From Planctomycetota bacterium (GTDB lineage: Bacteria > Planctomycetota > Planctomycetia > Pirellulales > Thermoguttaceae), in contig JAKPGL010000216.1 in assembly GCA_029550925.1 (NCBI GenBank), forward strand, positions 1 through 48,255: a stretch of DNA of 48,255 nucleotides, given 5' to 3'. Below are positions 8,423 through 17,024 of this stretch, piece by piece; position 1 is the stretch's first letter; each line of letters starts with the position of its first letter. Below the pieces are notes generated by a model that saw only the letters and a list, made by a program, of their open reading frames with translations, did not search any database and was not told the origin of the DNA. The translations under genes were made by a program, and so were the position numbers.

Positions 8423-10099
8423 ATGAATCGACGCACTCTGAGAGGTTTGCCGTTGGGATTGGTTTTGCTGGCTGCCGGGTTGGGCCTGGGTTGGCCGGGC
8501 GGTGTGCAGGCGGCCATCCTGCCCATCGACAGCACCAACCTGGTGCTCCATTTCGATGCTGCTTTGAACACGTATAAAGACGACGGCGTTACTCCAGCCC
8601 AGCCGGGGGATCGGGTCCAATGGTGGGACGACATTGGCCCAGCCGCCGGCAACAACGTGGCCCAACAGCTCAATAACAAACCCATTCTGGTAGCCAATGC
8701 GATTAACGGCCTGCCCGCCCTGCGGTTCGACGGGGCAAGCAACAGCCAGGTAAACCTCCTGGTACTGCGGGACGGCCCCGGGCGCCCGCCTCGGGGCGAC
8801 AGCCTTGGAACTAGTCTAGATACCAATACGCTCAGTTGGTTTATGGTCCTCCAAACCACCGATACGGCGACCACCGCGGCCCTGCGGGCTCAGGTCAACA
8901 ACGTGGATAACCAATGGGGCACTTTTTATCAGAACGGCCAGTGGGTCAGCCATTCTCGCACCAGCAGCGGCGGATTTGTCGGCGCCCGAATTAACGCCAA
9001 TGTGAACACCTTTTATCTGCTGAGTGCGGTCTGGGATGGGGCGGCATCGAACCAGCCGGTTACCGAATGGCTCAACGGCGGCTCACAGACCACAGCCACC
9101 GGCGCTACGCTCACCGGCCAATTCAACCGCCTGCGTATAGGTAATTCCTCGGGTGGGGGCGAAGGCTTTCGGGGCGACATTGCAGAGGTGCTCGTCTATA
9201 ACAAAGCCCTCTCCGCTCCCGAGCGGCGCACGGTGGAAGACTATCTGTGGACAAAGTACTTTGTCTCCGGCCCGCCCAGGATCAACGACTATCCGCTGGC
9301 CAATAACCTGCGACTGCACGCTACCGGCGATAGCCGAGATGTAAGCGGCACCACCGTTTTGGACACGGCCGGTACCCCGCAAAACGGCACGATCAACGGC
9401 TCGGTGCCGGTGCAGCCGGGTAAACTTGCTGAAGCGCTCTACTTTAGCGGTTCGGATTCCAATTACGTAAGTTTCGGCGATGTGCTGGACCCTGGACCGG
9501 ATGGTTATACCGTGTCGCTCTGGTTTAAGCCGGGGCGCACCACCGGGGTTCAATTCCTGGCCAGTAAATGGAATGCAAGCTCCAGTGATGTGGGCTGGAG
9601 CATCTGGCTGGATGGAGATGATCTGGTTGTCCGTGGCCAGCAAGTCGGCGGCGGAAGTAACGACCGGTTCGGCCAATATATCCCGGATGTCATTACCAGT
9701 ACAAATCAGTGGTACCATGTGGCCATGGTGCTGGACCGGCAGACGAACACCATCCGCGGCTACCTGAACGGCAGCAATGAGGGGTGGTTGGTGGCCACGC
9801 CCAAAGGGGCGGTTACCGACCAATTGATTCCTGGTAGCACGATCATTTGGTCATATCCTCTCCTTTTGGGACGGCGAGGCACCAACGAGGCGCCGTTCCA
9901 AGGCTGGATCGACGATTTTGCCATTTGGGACCGTGCCCTGACGCCGGAGGAAATTCGCTATCTCTATACAAAGGGCCTTCAGGGTTTTGATGCGGCGATG
10001 GTGCCGGAGCCGGCTTCGGCGGCGCTTTTGCTCCTGGGGCTAGCAGGCTGGTTGGCTGTGGTTTGGCGGCGAAAAGCCGCACCGGCTAACCCGAAATAA
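8423..10099 (+). CDS. Secreted two-LamG protein with PEP-CTERM sorting signal
   Basis: A 558-residue exported protein. ATG at 8423 is chosen over an upstream TTG because GGAGGAGG lies just before it and the signal peptide (MNRRTLRGLPLGLVLLAAGL, cleavage near VQAA) starts there. Two concanavalin-like LamG domains follow, about residues 25-285 and 295-520. Each ends in a typical closing strand: GDIAEVLVYNKALSAPERR and GWIDDFAIWDRALTPEEIR. The C-terminus is a PEP-CTERM tail: VPEP, a hydrophobic helix, then WRRK. Such tails are processed by an exosortase in exopolysaccharide-producing Gram-negatives and planctomycetes. LamG domains bind glycans, so it may be a surface glycan-binding or scaffold protein. 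The DUF1559 gene follows 61 bases later. Confidence 0.93.
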   Translation: MNRRTLRGLPLGLVLLAAGLGLGWPGGVQAAILPIDSTNLVLHFDAALNTYKDDGVTPAQPGDRVQWWDDIGPAAGNNVAQQLNNKPILVANAINGLPALRFDGASNSQVNLLVLRDGPGRPPRGDSLGTSLDTNTLSWFMVLQTTDTATTAALRAQVNNVDNQWGTFYQNGQWVSHSRTSSGGFVGARINANVNTFYLLSAVWDGAASNQPVTEWLNGGSQTTATGATLTGQFNRLRIGNSSGGGEGFRGDIAEVLVYNKALSAPERRTVEDYLWTKYFVSGPPRINDYPLANNLRLHATGDSRDVSGTTVLDTAGTPQNGTINGSVPVQPGKLAEALYFSGSDSNYVSFGDVLDPGPDGYTVSLWFKPGRTTGVQFLASKWNASSSDVGWSIWLDGDDLVVRGQQVGGGSNDRFGQYIPDVITSTNQWYHVAMVLDRQTNTIRGYLNGSNEGWLVATPKGAVTDQLIPGSTIIWSYPLLLGRRGTNEAPFQGWIDDFAIWDRALTPEEIRYLYTKGLQGFDAAMVPEPASAALLLLGLAGWLAVVWRRKAAPANPK

Positions 10100-10160
10100 C
10101 TTGGCCAGGTATAAGCCAGCGTCGATAAACTCCCCGGCTTCCTTTTCAAGGAGGTAAAGC

Positions 10161-11195
10161 ATGTCTTTCCGGACTACGATGAGGGCCGTTGGCGGATTCA
10201 GGGTGTCAAACGCCGGGGGCGAGCCAACGGTGCGCGGTTTCACGCTGGTGGAGCTATTGGTCGTCATTACGATCATTGGGATATTGATTTCGCTCCTGTT
10301 GCCGGCGGTGCAATCGGCGCGGGAGGCAGCCCGCCGAACCCAATGCGCCAACAATCTCAAGCAGATCGGTCTGGCCTGCCTCCAGCACGAGGCCGCCCAT
10401 GGGGCGTTTCCTTCCGGTGGGTGGGGAGTTCGTTGGGTGGGCGATCCGGACCGCGGCTTTGGACGCAAACAGTCGGGCGGATGGATCTACAGCATCCTGC
10501 CCTTCATGGAACAAGAAACCGTCTATAACATGCCCAGGGATAACGATCCCAATACGGTAACCAGTACCCAGAAAGACGGCGCACGCCGGATGGTGCGAAC
10601 GCCGCTGGTCATCATGAACTGCCCCAGCCGGCGGCGAGCCATCGTCTATCCGGACACCGGCTACGTGTGGGCCTACAACATGGACTCGCCCGGCGGGGCG
10701 GCCCGAAGCGATTACTGCGGCAACGCCGGCGCACGCACCGGAAGCGCCGGTAGCTCCTATTCGCCTACCTCCTTAGCCCAATATGAAACCTTTACAGGCT
10801 GGATGTACCAGAGCGGCTGGGACCTGAACGGTATCCTCTACCAAATCAGCGAGGTAAGCACTATCCCCGACGGTTCTAGCAACACCTATCTGGCCGGCGA
10901 AAAGTACCTTTGCCCGGATAACTACCAGAACGGCGCGGATAGCTCCGATAATGAGTCGATGTATGTCGGCGATGACCGGGATGTGCTCTGCAATACGCTC
11001 ACAACAGATCAGCCGATGCAGGATCGACCGGGCTTTTGCGGCCGGTTTAGTTTTGGCAGTCCTCATCCGGGCGGCTGGAACGTGGTGTTTTGCGACGGCT
11101 CGGTCCGGCCGATGTCCTACAGTCTTGACCCAAACATCCATGTGCTGTTGGGCAACCGCAAAGACGGCCAGGCCATCGACAGCAGTAAATTCTAA
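10161..11195 (+). CDS. DUF1559 pseudopilin-like protein with H-X9-DG motif
   Basis: A 344-residue protein typical of Planctomycetota. The N-terminus carries a class III prepilin signal: a charged leader, then [20 protein letters not shown], cut by prepilin peptidase before Phe. [20 protein letters not shown] follows, as is invariable in this family. The C-terminal signature is present as [14 protein letters not shown], i.e. His, nine residues, Asp-Gly. Planctomycetes encode dozens to hundreds of paralogues whose role is unknown; a link to outer-surface or pilus-like fibres used in polysaccharide uptake has been proposed. An AAGGAGGT ribosome site precedes the ATG. The gene sits between the LamG and sialidase genes, which suggests surface handling of the same glycan. 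Confidence 0.95.
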   Translation: MSFRTTMRAVGGFRVSNAGGEPTVRGFTLVELLVVITIIGILISLLLPAVQSAREAARRTQCANNLKQIGLACLQHEAAHGAFPSGGWGVRWVGDPDRGFGRKQSGGWIYSILPFMEQETVYNMPRDNDPNTVTSTQKDGARRMVRTPLVIMNCPSRRRAIVYPDTGYVWAYNMDSPGGAARSDYCGNAGARTGSAGSSYSPTSLAQYETFTGWMYQSGWDLNGILYQISEVSTIPDGSSNTYLAGEKYLCPDNYQNGADSSDNESMYVGDDRDVLCNTLTTDQPMQDRPGFCGRFSFGSPHPGGWNVVFCDGSVRPMSYSLDPNIHVLLGNRKDGQAIDSSKF

Positions 11196-11253
11196 TGGTA
11201 AAAAGAGTTGCGAGTGCGGAAAAACGAATTGAGCACGCCTTGTGTTTTGTAAC

Positions 11254-11331
11254 ACCGTCTGCGAACAAGACGGTACCATGTTCCTGGAACGGCGTCTGCC
11301 CAGACGGTACCAAAGGTCAGTCTGACAGACT
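11254..11331. other. Three consecutive GTCTG/CAGAC hairpins
   Basis: Between the DUF1559 and sialidase genes lie three separate inverted repeats: ACCGTCT/AGACGGT (11254-11260 with 11268-11274), CGTCTG/CAGACG (11293-11298 with 11301-11306) and AGTCT/AGACT (11319-11323 with 11327-11331). The first two are each followed by GGTACCA. There is no T-run, so they are not classic terminators. They could protect or process the transcript, or be operator sites of a dyad-binding regulator. Confidence 0.55.
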
Positions 11332-11370
11332 AACTGAGTTACGGCATTACGTTGCACAGGAGGATGTTTC

Positions 11371-12639
11371 ATGCCTCATGGATCATCCCTAAAGCAAACG
11401 GTGGTTTTGGTGGCAGTAGGGGTGATATGCTGTTGGCTTGGATCGCCGGGAAGCGGTGAAAAAAAGGGCCAGGGTATCTGGGCGGGAGAGTTGAGACCCA
11501 TCGGCTCCTTGGAAGGTCTGGGGTTTTGCACAGCCTCGGAAGAGCAACCTTCCGAAAATAGCCCCGCTTCCGTGGAAGATATCCATAAAGCCATTGAGCA
11601 GGTGGATGTGTATATTTCCGGCCAAGACGGCTACCACACCTACCGAATCCCGTCGGTTATTGTTACACCGAAAGGCACCGTGCTTGCCTTTTGCGAAGGC
11701 CGAAAACACGGCCGAAGCGATAGCGGCGATATTGACCTGTTGGTCAAGCGGAGCGAAGACGGTGGCCGGAGCTTTTCCAAGCAACAGATCGTCTGGGACG
11801 ATGGTCCGAATACCTGCGGCAACCCTTGCCCGGTGGTGGATCAGAAAACCGGCACGATCTGGCTCCTGATGACGCATAACCTGGGGGAGGATTCGGAGGG
11901 GCAGATCGTAGCCCGTAAAAGCAAAGGGACCCGAACGGTTTGGGTTACCCATAGCACCGATGACGGGCGGAGTTGGGCTAAACCGGTCGAAATCACCCAG
12001 CAGGTCAAGAAACCGGAGTGGACCTGGTATGCCACCGGACCGGGCTGCGGCATTCAGCTTCGCACTGGTCGGCTGGTGATTCCGTGCGATCATATCAGCG
12101 CCGATGAGCATGCCTCCCATGTGATTTATAGCGACGATGGCGGAAAGACCTGGCGTCTGGGAGGATCGGCCCCTCAAAAAACCGACGAATGTGAAGTAGT
12201 GGAACTGGCCGATGGTCGGCTTTTGCTCAATATGCGAAATTACAACCGGCAGCACCCATGCCGGGCGGTGGCTTATAGCTCAGATGGCGGCCTGAGTTGG
12301 TCGCCGGTTTCTTACGACGCCGCCCTAGTCGAACCGATCTGCCAGGCCAGCATCCGGCGGTACAGCCTGGCCGATCCGAACCGACCGGGCAGTAAAAATG
12401 TGATCCTATTTTCCAATCCGGCCGATCCGAAAGATCGCAAGAACATGACCCTTCGGATCAGTTTTGACGAGGGGAAAACCTGGCCGGTGGCGAAGCTCCT
12501 TTGGCCTGGGCCGGCGGCGTATAGCTGCCTGGCGGTTCTCCCGGACGGTACGGTGCTATGTCTCTATGAGCGGGGCCAGAAACACGCATATGAGCGGATC
12601 AGCCTAGCCCGCATCCCGGCCAAGAGATTAGGACTATAG
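11371..12639 (+). CDS. Secreted exo-sialidase (GH33-like)
   Basis: A 422-residue enzyme predicted to remove terminal sialic acid from glycoconjugates. It begins with a signal peptide (about residues 1-28) after an AGGAGG ribosome site. The family arginine motif is YRIP at residues 91-94, followed by AFCEGRKHGRSDSGD. Asp-box repeats are SEDGGRSF, STDDGRSW, SDDGGKTW, SSDGGLSW and SFDEGKTW, which mark the blades of a six-bladed propeller. Near the C-terminus AAYSCLAVLPDG holds the expected nucleophilic tyrosine, and LYERG follows. The size is normal for a single-domain bacterial sialidase. A terminator follows the gene, and neuraminate lyase and transporter genes lie next, so its product is probably imported and consumed by this cell. 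Confidence 0.92.
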   Translation: MPHGSSLKQTVVLVAVGVICCWLGSPGSGEKKGQGIWAGELRPIGSLEGLGFCTASEEQPSENSPASVEDIHKAIEQVDVYISGQDGYHTYRIPSVIVTPKGTVLAFCEGRKHGRSDSGDIDLLVKRSEDGGRSFSKQQIVWDDGPNTCGNPCPVVDQKTGTIWLLMTHNLGEDSEGQIVARKSKGTRTVWVTHSTDDGRSWAKPVEITQQVKKPEWTWYATGPGCGIQLRTGRLVIPCDHISADEHASHVIYSDDGGKTWRLGGSAPQKTDECEVVELADGRLLLNMRNYNRQHPCRAVAYSSDGGLSWSPVSYDAALVEPICQASIRRYSLADPNRPGSKNVILFSNPADPKDRKNMTLRISFDEGKTWPVAKLLWPGPAAYSCLAVLPDGTVLCLYERGQKHAYERISLARIPAKRLGL

Positions 12640-12666
12640 AGGCCACTTTTCTTTTGGGTTTGTTCG

Positions 12667-12696
12667 CCTCTTTCGGTAGAGAGGGGAGATTTTTTC
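12667..12696 (+). terminator. Rho-independent terminator after the sialidase gene
   Basis: CCTCTTT (12667-12673) pairs with AGAGAGG (12678-12684), with one G-T pair, around a CGGT loop. A run of six T begins at 12690. It lies about 28 bases after the sialidase stop codon. It implies that the neuraminate lyase gene is transcribed separately. Confidence 0.65.
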
Positions 12697-12791
12697 TTCC
12701 TTGGTGGTTCCTCAAACAGGTGGGTAGGTTAGAATTCCAGGAGCCTCGGCTATAAAGTAGATAGTCAGAGAAGATTCTAAAGAAAGTAGGT

Positions 12792-12987
12792 AACATTTTA
12801 GCCGAATGCAGAGGAGGCTTATTTTAGAGCAAAATTGGCCCCACGTTGTCATTCCCGCGCAAGCGGGAATCCAGGCATCCTGGGTGACTCCTTCGGAGAA
12901 ATTCTAAAGTAGCCATCTCATAGAAGCCTGGATCCCCGCTTTCGCGGGGATGACAAGAAAGGTCACTCCATTCCGCTGAAATGTTAC
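12792..12987. mobile_element. MITE-like element, copy C (196 bp, best preserved)
   Basis: The left end GTAACATTTTAGCCGAATG and the right end (reverse strand GTAACATTTCAGCGGAATG) form an inverted repeat of about 21 bases with three mismatches. Both ends sit on TA. Inside, two hairpins face each other: TCATTCCCGCGCAAGCGGGA followed by ATCCAGGC on the left, and GCCTGGATCCCCGC followed by TTTCGCGGGGATGACA on the right. Between them is the spacer CTAAAGTAGCCATCTCATAG shared with copy B. It separates sialidase from neuraminate lyase and ends 32 bases before the lyase start. Confidence 0.75.
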
Positions 12988-13019
12988 GAAACAACGAAGC
13001 GACAAGTTTTGGAATACTT

Positions 13020-13967
13020 ATGACAAACCAACCGAAAACCAAAGGGCTGATTGCCGCGGTGTTTACCCCCTTTGACTTGCAAGGGCGATTGGCCCTCCAG
13101 AAGATCGACGAGTATGCCGCCTTTTTGATCGACAATGGATTGCAGGGGGTGTTTGTAGCCGGTACGACCGGAGAAAGTCTCTCGCTACGGACCGAGGAGC
13201 GCAAAGAGCTTGCCGAGGCCTGGGCCCGGTCGGCCAACGGTCGGCTGCGGGTGATCGTCCACGTGGGGCACAACTGTCTGGACGAGGCGCAGGAGTTGGC
13301 CGAGCACGCCCAGACTGTTGGCGCTGATGCCGTAAGTGCCATGCCTCCGTGTTTTTTCCGACCGGAAAGCCTGGAGGATTTGCTGGGTTGGTGTGCGGCG
13401 ATTGCCGGGGCGGCCCCGGAACTGCCATTTTATTTTTACTACATTCCGTCGATGACCGGGGGGTCGGTTTCGGTACCGGAGTTTATCCGACGGGCCAGGG
13501 AGAGGATTCCCCATTTTGCCGGGGTGAAATTCACGCACGAAGATTTGGCGGAGTACCGGTCGGCCGTGGGCGCCGATGAAACGTTGGACATCCTCTTTGG
13601 TCGGGATGAACTGTTGCTGAGCGGTTTGCAGGCCGGCGCCCGCGGTGCGGTGGGCAGCACCTATAACTTCGCCGCCCCATTGTATCAGACGCTGATGGAA
13701 GCGTACCGGCAGGGCGATCAGACGCTGGCCGAGCAACTCCAACAGGAAGCCTGTCGGATGATCGATCTTTGTCGGGACTCCGGAGGCCATATTTTGGCTG
13801 CCTTTAAGGCGGTGATGGAATGGGTTGGCATCGACTGCGGCCCAGCCCGGCCGCCGCTTCGGAACCTTTCGGCCCAGCAGAAAACCCATCTCATCCAAAC
13901 CTTGGCCCGCAACCTGCCAGCCGTCCGTTGGTGCCGATCTAAACGGAAACCCGCTGTATTGCCCTGA
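13020..13967 (+). CDS. nanA: N-acetylneuraminate lyase (DHDPS/NAL family)
   Basis: A 315-residue class I aldolase, predicted to split N-acetylneuraminate into N-acetylmannosamine and pyruvate in the cytoplasm. The pyruvate-binding motif is GTTGES (residues 48-53), the catalytic tyrosine lies in FYYIPSMTG (Tyr141) and the Schiff-base lysine in GVKFTHE (Lys170). YYIP and FTHED favour sialic-acid lyase over dihydrodipicolinate synthase, as does the neighbourhood. The start at ATG 13020 is preferred; an in-frame ATG at 12981 lies inside the end of MITE copy C and would add 13 unrelated residues. Neither has a strong ribosome site. No nanK or nanE is visible nearby. Confidence 0.87.
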   Translation: MTNQPKTKGLIAAVFTPFDLQGRLALQKIDEYAAFLIDNGLQGVFVAGTTGESLSLRTEERKELAEAWARSANGRLRVIVHVGHNCLDEAQELAEHAQTVGADAVSAMPPCFFRPESLEDLLGWCAAIAGAAPELPFYFYYIPSMTGGSVSVPEFIRRARERIPHFAGVKFTHEDLAEYRSAVGADETLDILFGRDELLLSGLQAGARGAVGSTYNFAAPLYQTLMEAYRQGDQTLAEQLQQEACRMIDLCRDSGGHILAAFKAVMEWVGIDCGPARPPLRNLSAQQKTHLIQTLARNLPAVRWCRSKRKPAVLP

Positions 13968-14098
13968 GGAAGCAGCCTTTCCTAAAAAGGGCGGGCATAC
14001 TGTCCGGTGCATTGATGCCTGTGATGAGAAATACCTGTCCAAAACCGTCTGGTCTGCCGAAGCGATGGCCGGGGCAGCCGATTGGCCGAGCCGACTTC

Positions 14099-16954
14099 AT
14101 GGCCTTTCTGCCCTCTGCCCGCCAAAGATCCCCGTCGTCCGTGGGGATGTTTCTCACGGGCCTGACGATCCTGCTGGTCTTGGCCGGTGGATTGGACGGG
14201 GCGCATCCGGAGGAACCGGAAAGTCCGGCAGACGCCCTCGCAGATCAACCATCCTTGCCTACCCAGAATTGTTTGCTTTGGCGGCGGTTGCCCGATTTGC
14301 CGGATCCGCTGGGCGTGGCCGGGGCGTTTGTCGGCGTGCATCAGGGCGCCCTGATCATCGCCGGCGGGGCCAATTTCCCCCCAGAAAATCGCTGGCAGGC
14401 TCCCAAACACTATGAAGACCGCATCTGGGTGCTCCAGCAGCAGAGGGCGGAGGGGGTTCGTTGGTATGGGCCATTTCGGTTGCCGCACAGGGTGGCCTAT
14501 GGGGCCTCGGTCAGTACGCCGAGTGGCCTGCTGTGTATAGGTGGGGAAGACGGCCAAACGGTCTTCGACGAAGTGCTTCTGTTAACCTGGGACCCGGATC
14601 GGCAATCGGTGGACATCCGCCATTTGCCGCCTTTGCCAGAGCCGACCGCCTATGCCGGCGCCGTCCTGCTCAGCCAGCACGTGTATTTGGCGGGCGGGCA
14701 AAGCGGGCTGAGACTCCCCTCGGCTACGGTGCGGTTTTGGCGATTGGACCTGGGCAGGCTCGACCTGGGACCTGCTAAACCGGACAGAGCTTACCCTTCG
14801 GATGGTCCTGTCGGCTGGGAGCGATTGCCGGGTTGGCCGGGGCCGCCCCGAAGTCTAGCCATGGTGGCCGCCCAGCACAATGGCTTCGAGGTGTGCGTGT
14901 ATCTGATGGGCGGTCGCCGGGCGGATCCGGAAGACCCGACCGGTAAGCGGATTATCCCATTGGCCGATGTATATGAATTTTCTCCCCAGCGGTATCAAAA
15001 GGAGCGTTGGGCGGCCTTTGCCGCTAGCGGCCCGGAACCGGCGGGCGCAGTTGCTGGATCGGAGCCGACCGCGTCGGCAGGTTCCGAAGGGACGCCTATA
15101 ACCCACAATAGATCGCCCGGGTGGCGTCGGCGGGCCGACATGCCGCAGCCCTGGATGGCCGGTAGTGCCATACCGTTAGGTCCATCGCATCTAGCCATCC
15201 TCAGCGGTGATCCGGGCGCCTTGTGGGACCAAATTGAGCGACTTCAGGATCGGCATCCTGGTTTTCCCCTGCAATCCTGGCTTTATCATACGATCACCAA
15301 CACGTGGACCGCTGGACCAAAATTGCCGGCCAATCAACTGTGCAGTCCGATCGTGGGCTGGGGGAATGGTTTTGTGTTGGCCAGCGGTGAGGTGCGGCCC
15401 AGAGAGCGAAGCCCGCAGATTTGGCTGATCCAGCCGGTACGACGCTCTATGCAAGTGGGCCGGGCGGCTGTGGTCGTGCTGGCGGCCTATTTGAGCGGCA
15501 TGTTGGCTATCGGCGTCTATTTCACCCTGAAAAACCGCTCCACCAATGACTTCTTTCGGGGCGGCCAGCAGATCGCCTGGTGGTTGGCCGGCCTGAGCAT
15601 CTACGCCACCATGCTCAGTTCGATTACCTACACGGGCATCCCGGCCAAGGCCTACGCACAGGATTGGGTGTATGCGGTAGGGAATTTGATGATCGTGGCG
15701 GTGGCGCCGATTGCGGTGTATGGGGCCATGCCCTTTTTCCGGCGGATCGACGCCACCAGCGCCTATGAATATCTGGAGCGGCGGTTTCATCTGGGGGCAA
15801 GGCTATTTGGCAGCGGGGCGTTTACGCTGTTTCATCTGTGCCGGATGGGCATTGTGATAACCTTGGCTGGTCTGGCCTTGGCCGCCATGTTGGGTTGGGA
15901 CGGCCGCTGGTGTGTGCTGCTAATCGGGCTGATTACGGTGGTCTATTGCACGTTGGGCGGAGTAACGGCGGTGATTTGGACCGATGCGATCCAGGCCGTG
16001 GTGCTTCTGGGCGGGGCGGTGGTGTGTTTGGCAATGCTTTGGATGGGATTGCCGGGCGGATTGGCCGAAGCGGTCCAAACCGCCTGGTCGGAGGGAAAAC
16101 TGCGCCTGGCCAATCTCCACGGGGACTTGGTGAGTGCGCAGTTGGGGCTTTTGGCGGTGGTGCTGGGGGCGTTCGGCCAGAACCTGGCTTCCTATATATC
16201 TGATCAGGCAGTCGTCCAGCGGTATCTCACCACCCCAACCCGCCGACAGGCTGCCCGGGCCATTTGGACCAATGCTCTGATTTCCATCCCGAGCACCCTG
16301 CTTTTTTTCAGTTTGGGAACAGGGCTCTATCTATTTTATCGATGCCGACCGGAGAGGCTGGACCCTAGTTGCCATGTGGATCAAATCCTGCCGTTTTTTG
16401 TTAGTCAGGAGTTGCCCGGGCCGCTCGCCGGGTTGATTTTGGCCGGGATACTAGCCGCCGCTCAATCGACCGTCTCGGCCAGCATGAATAGCACGGCCGC
16501 TACGGTACTTACAGATTTTATCCGGCCGCTGCGGGTGCTACGGAGCGAAGGGGCCTATCTGCGTTTGGCCCGCTGGTTGACTCTGTTATTGGGCCTGATC
16601 GGGGTGGGACTGGGCGTCTATTTCGTTAACCCAGACATACGTTCCCTATGGGACAAGTTTTTGGCTGTCCTGGGGCTTTTTATGGGGGTGCTGGGCGGGT
16701 TGTTTTGTTTGGGGCTGTTTTCGCGGCGGACCAACGGCCTGGGCGCCTGGGCGGGTATTGTAGGCGGCCTGGCCGTCGTGCTCCTGGTCGCCTTTTATAC
16801 GCCGGTGCAAGGGTATGTCTATGGCGCGATCGGCATTGCCGCCTGCTTCGGGATTGGATATTTGGTCAGTCTGCTTTCGCCCCGCTGGCCGTGCCATAGC
16901 GAAGGACTGACCATATTTTCCCGTCGGCCGCCGTCCCCTAACGCCGCTTCGTGA
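14099..16954 (+). CDS. Sialic-acid mutarotase-like kelch domain fused to sodium/solute symporter
   Basis: A 951-residue fusion from this start. After a signal-peptide-like segment (FLTGLTILLVLAGG) comes a kelch propeller (about residues 50-440) with repeats such as GALIIAGGANFP, GLLCIGGEDG and VYLAGGQSG, similar to the N-acetylneuraminate mutarotase NanM/YjhT. From about residue 455 begins a sodium/solute symporter: AAYLSGMLAIGVYFTLKNRS, DFFRGGQQIAWWLAGLS, then thirteen or so helices including LAGLILAGILAAAQSTVSAS. The periplasmic propeller would present the right anomer directly to the importer. The start is uncertain: the frame is open from TTG 14012, and ATG 14099 or ATG 14147 could both give a signal peptide; ribosome sites are weak. 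It follows nanA after about 130 bases. Substrate specificity is inferred from the fusion and neighbours. Confidence 0.88.
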   Translation: MAFLPSARQRSPSSVGMFLTGLTILLVLAGGLDGAHPEEPESPADALADQPSLPTQNCLLWRRLPDLPDPLGVAGAFVGVHQGALIIAGGANFPPENRWQAPKHYEDRIWVLQQQRAEGVRWYGPFRLPHRVAYGASVSTPSGLLCIGGEDGQTVFDEVLLLTWDPDRQSVDIRHLPPLPEPTAYAGAVLLSQHVYLAGGQSGLRLPSATVRFWRLDLGRLDLGPAKPDRAYPSDGPVGWERLPGWPGPPRSLAMVAAQHNGFEVCVYLMGGRRADPEDPTGKRIIPLADVYEFSPQRYQKERWAAFAASGPEPAGAVAGSEPTASAGSEGTPITHNRSPGWRRRADMPQPWMAGSAIPLGPSHLAILSGDPGALWDQIERLQDRHPGFPLQSWLYHTITNTWTAGPKLPANQLCSPIVGWGNGFVLASGEVRPRERSPQIWLIQPVRRSMQVGRAAVVVLAAYLSGMLAIGVYFTLKNRSTNDFFRGGQQIAWWLAGLSIYATMLSSITYTGIPAKAYAQDWVYAVGNLMIVAVAPIAVYGAMPFFRRIDATSAYEYLERRFHLGARLFGSGAFTLFHLCRMGIVITLAGLALAAMLGWDGRWCVLLIGLITVVYCTLGGVTAVIWTDAIQAVVLLGGAVVCLAMLWMGLPGGLAEAVQTAWSEGKLRLANLHGDLVSAQLGLLAVVLGAFGQNLASYISDQAVVQRYLTTPTRRQAARAIWTNALISIPSTLLFFSLGTGLYLFYRCRPERLDPSCHVDQILPFFVSQELPGPLAGLILAGILAAAQSTVSASMNSTAATVLTDFIRPLRVLRSEGAYLRLARWLTLLLGLIGVGLGVYFVNPDIRSLWDKFLAVLGLFMGVLGGLFCLGLFSRRTNGLGAWAGIVGGLAVVLLVAFYTPVQGYVYGAIGIAACFGIGYLVSLLSPRWPCHSEGLTIFSRRPPSPNAAS

Positions 16955-17024
16955 AACTTGCTAGCCTCCGGCCTTTATGGAGATGGTTTTTTGGCGGGCC
17001 GGGTTTCGCTGAGGTGGGCTTACG

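Noticed and set aside
9083-9823. 246-codon open frame on the minus strand
   Set aside because: Antisense to the LamG/PEP-CTERM gene; no domain is visible.
12981-13019. ATG at 12981 as the main nanA start
   Set aside because: It lies in the MITE terminal repeat, has no ribosome site and adds residues not typical of the family; kept only as a possible alternative start.
16955-17024. Terminator between the converging symporter and glycosidase genes
   Set aside because: CTCC/GGAG followed by a T-run is only a 4-base stem; too weak to claim.
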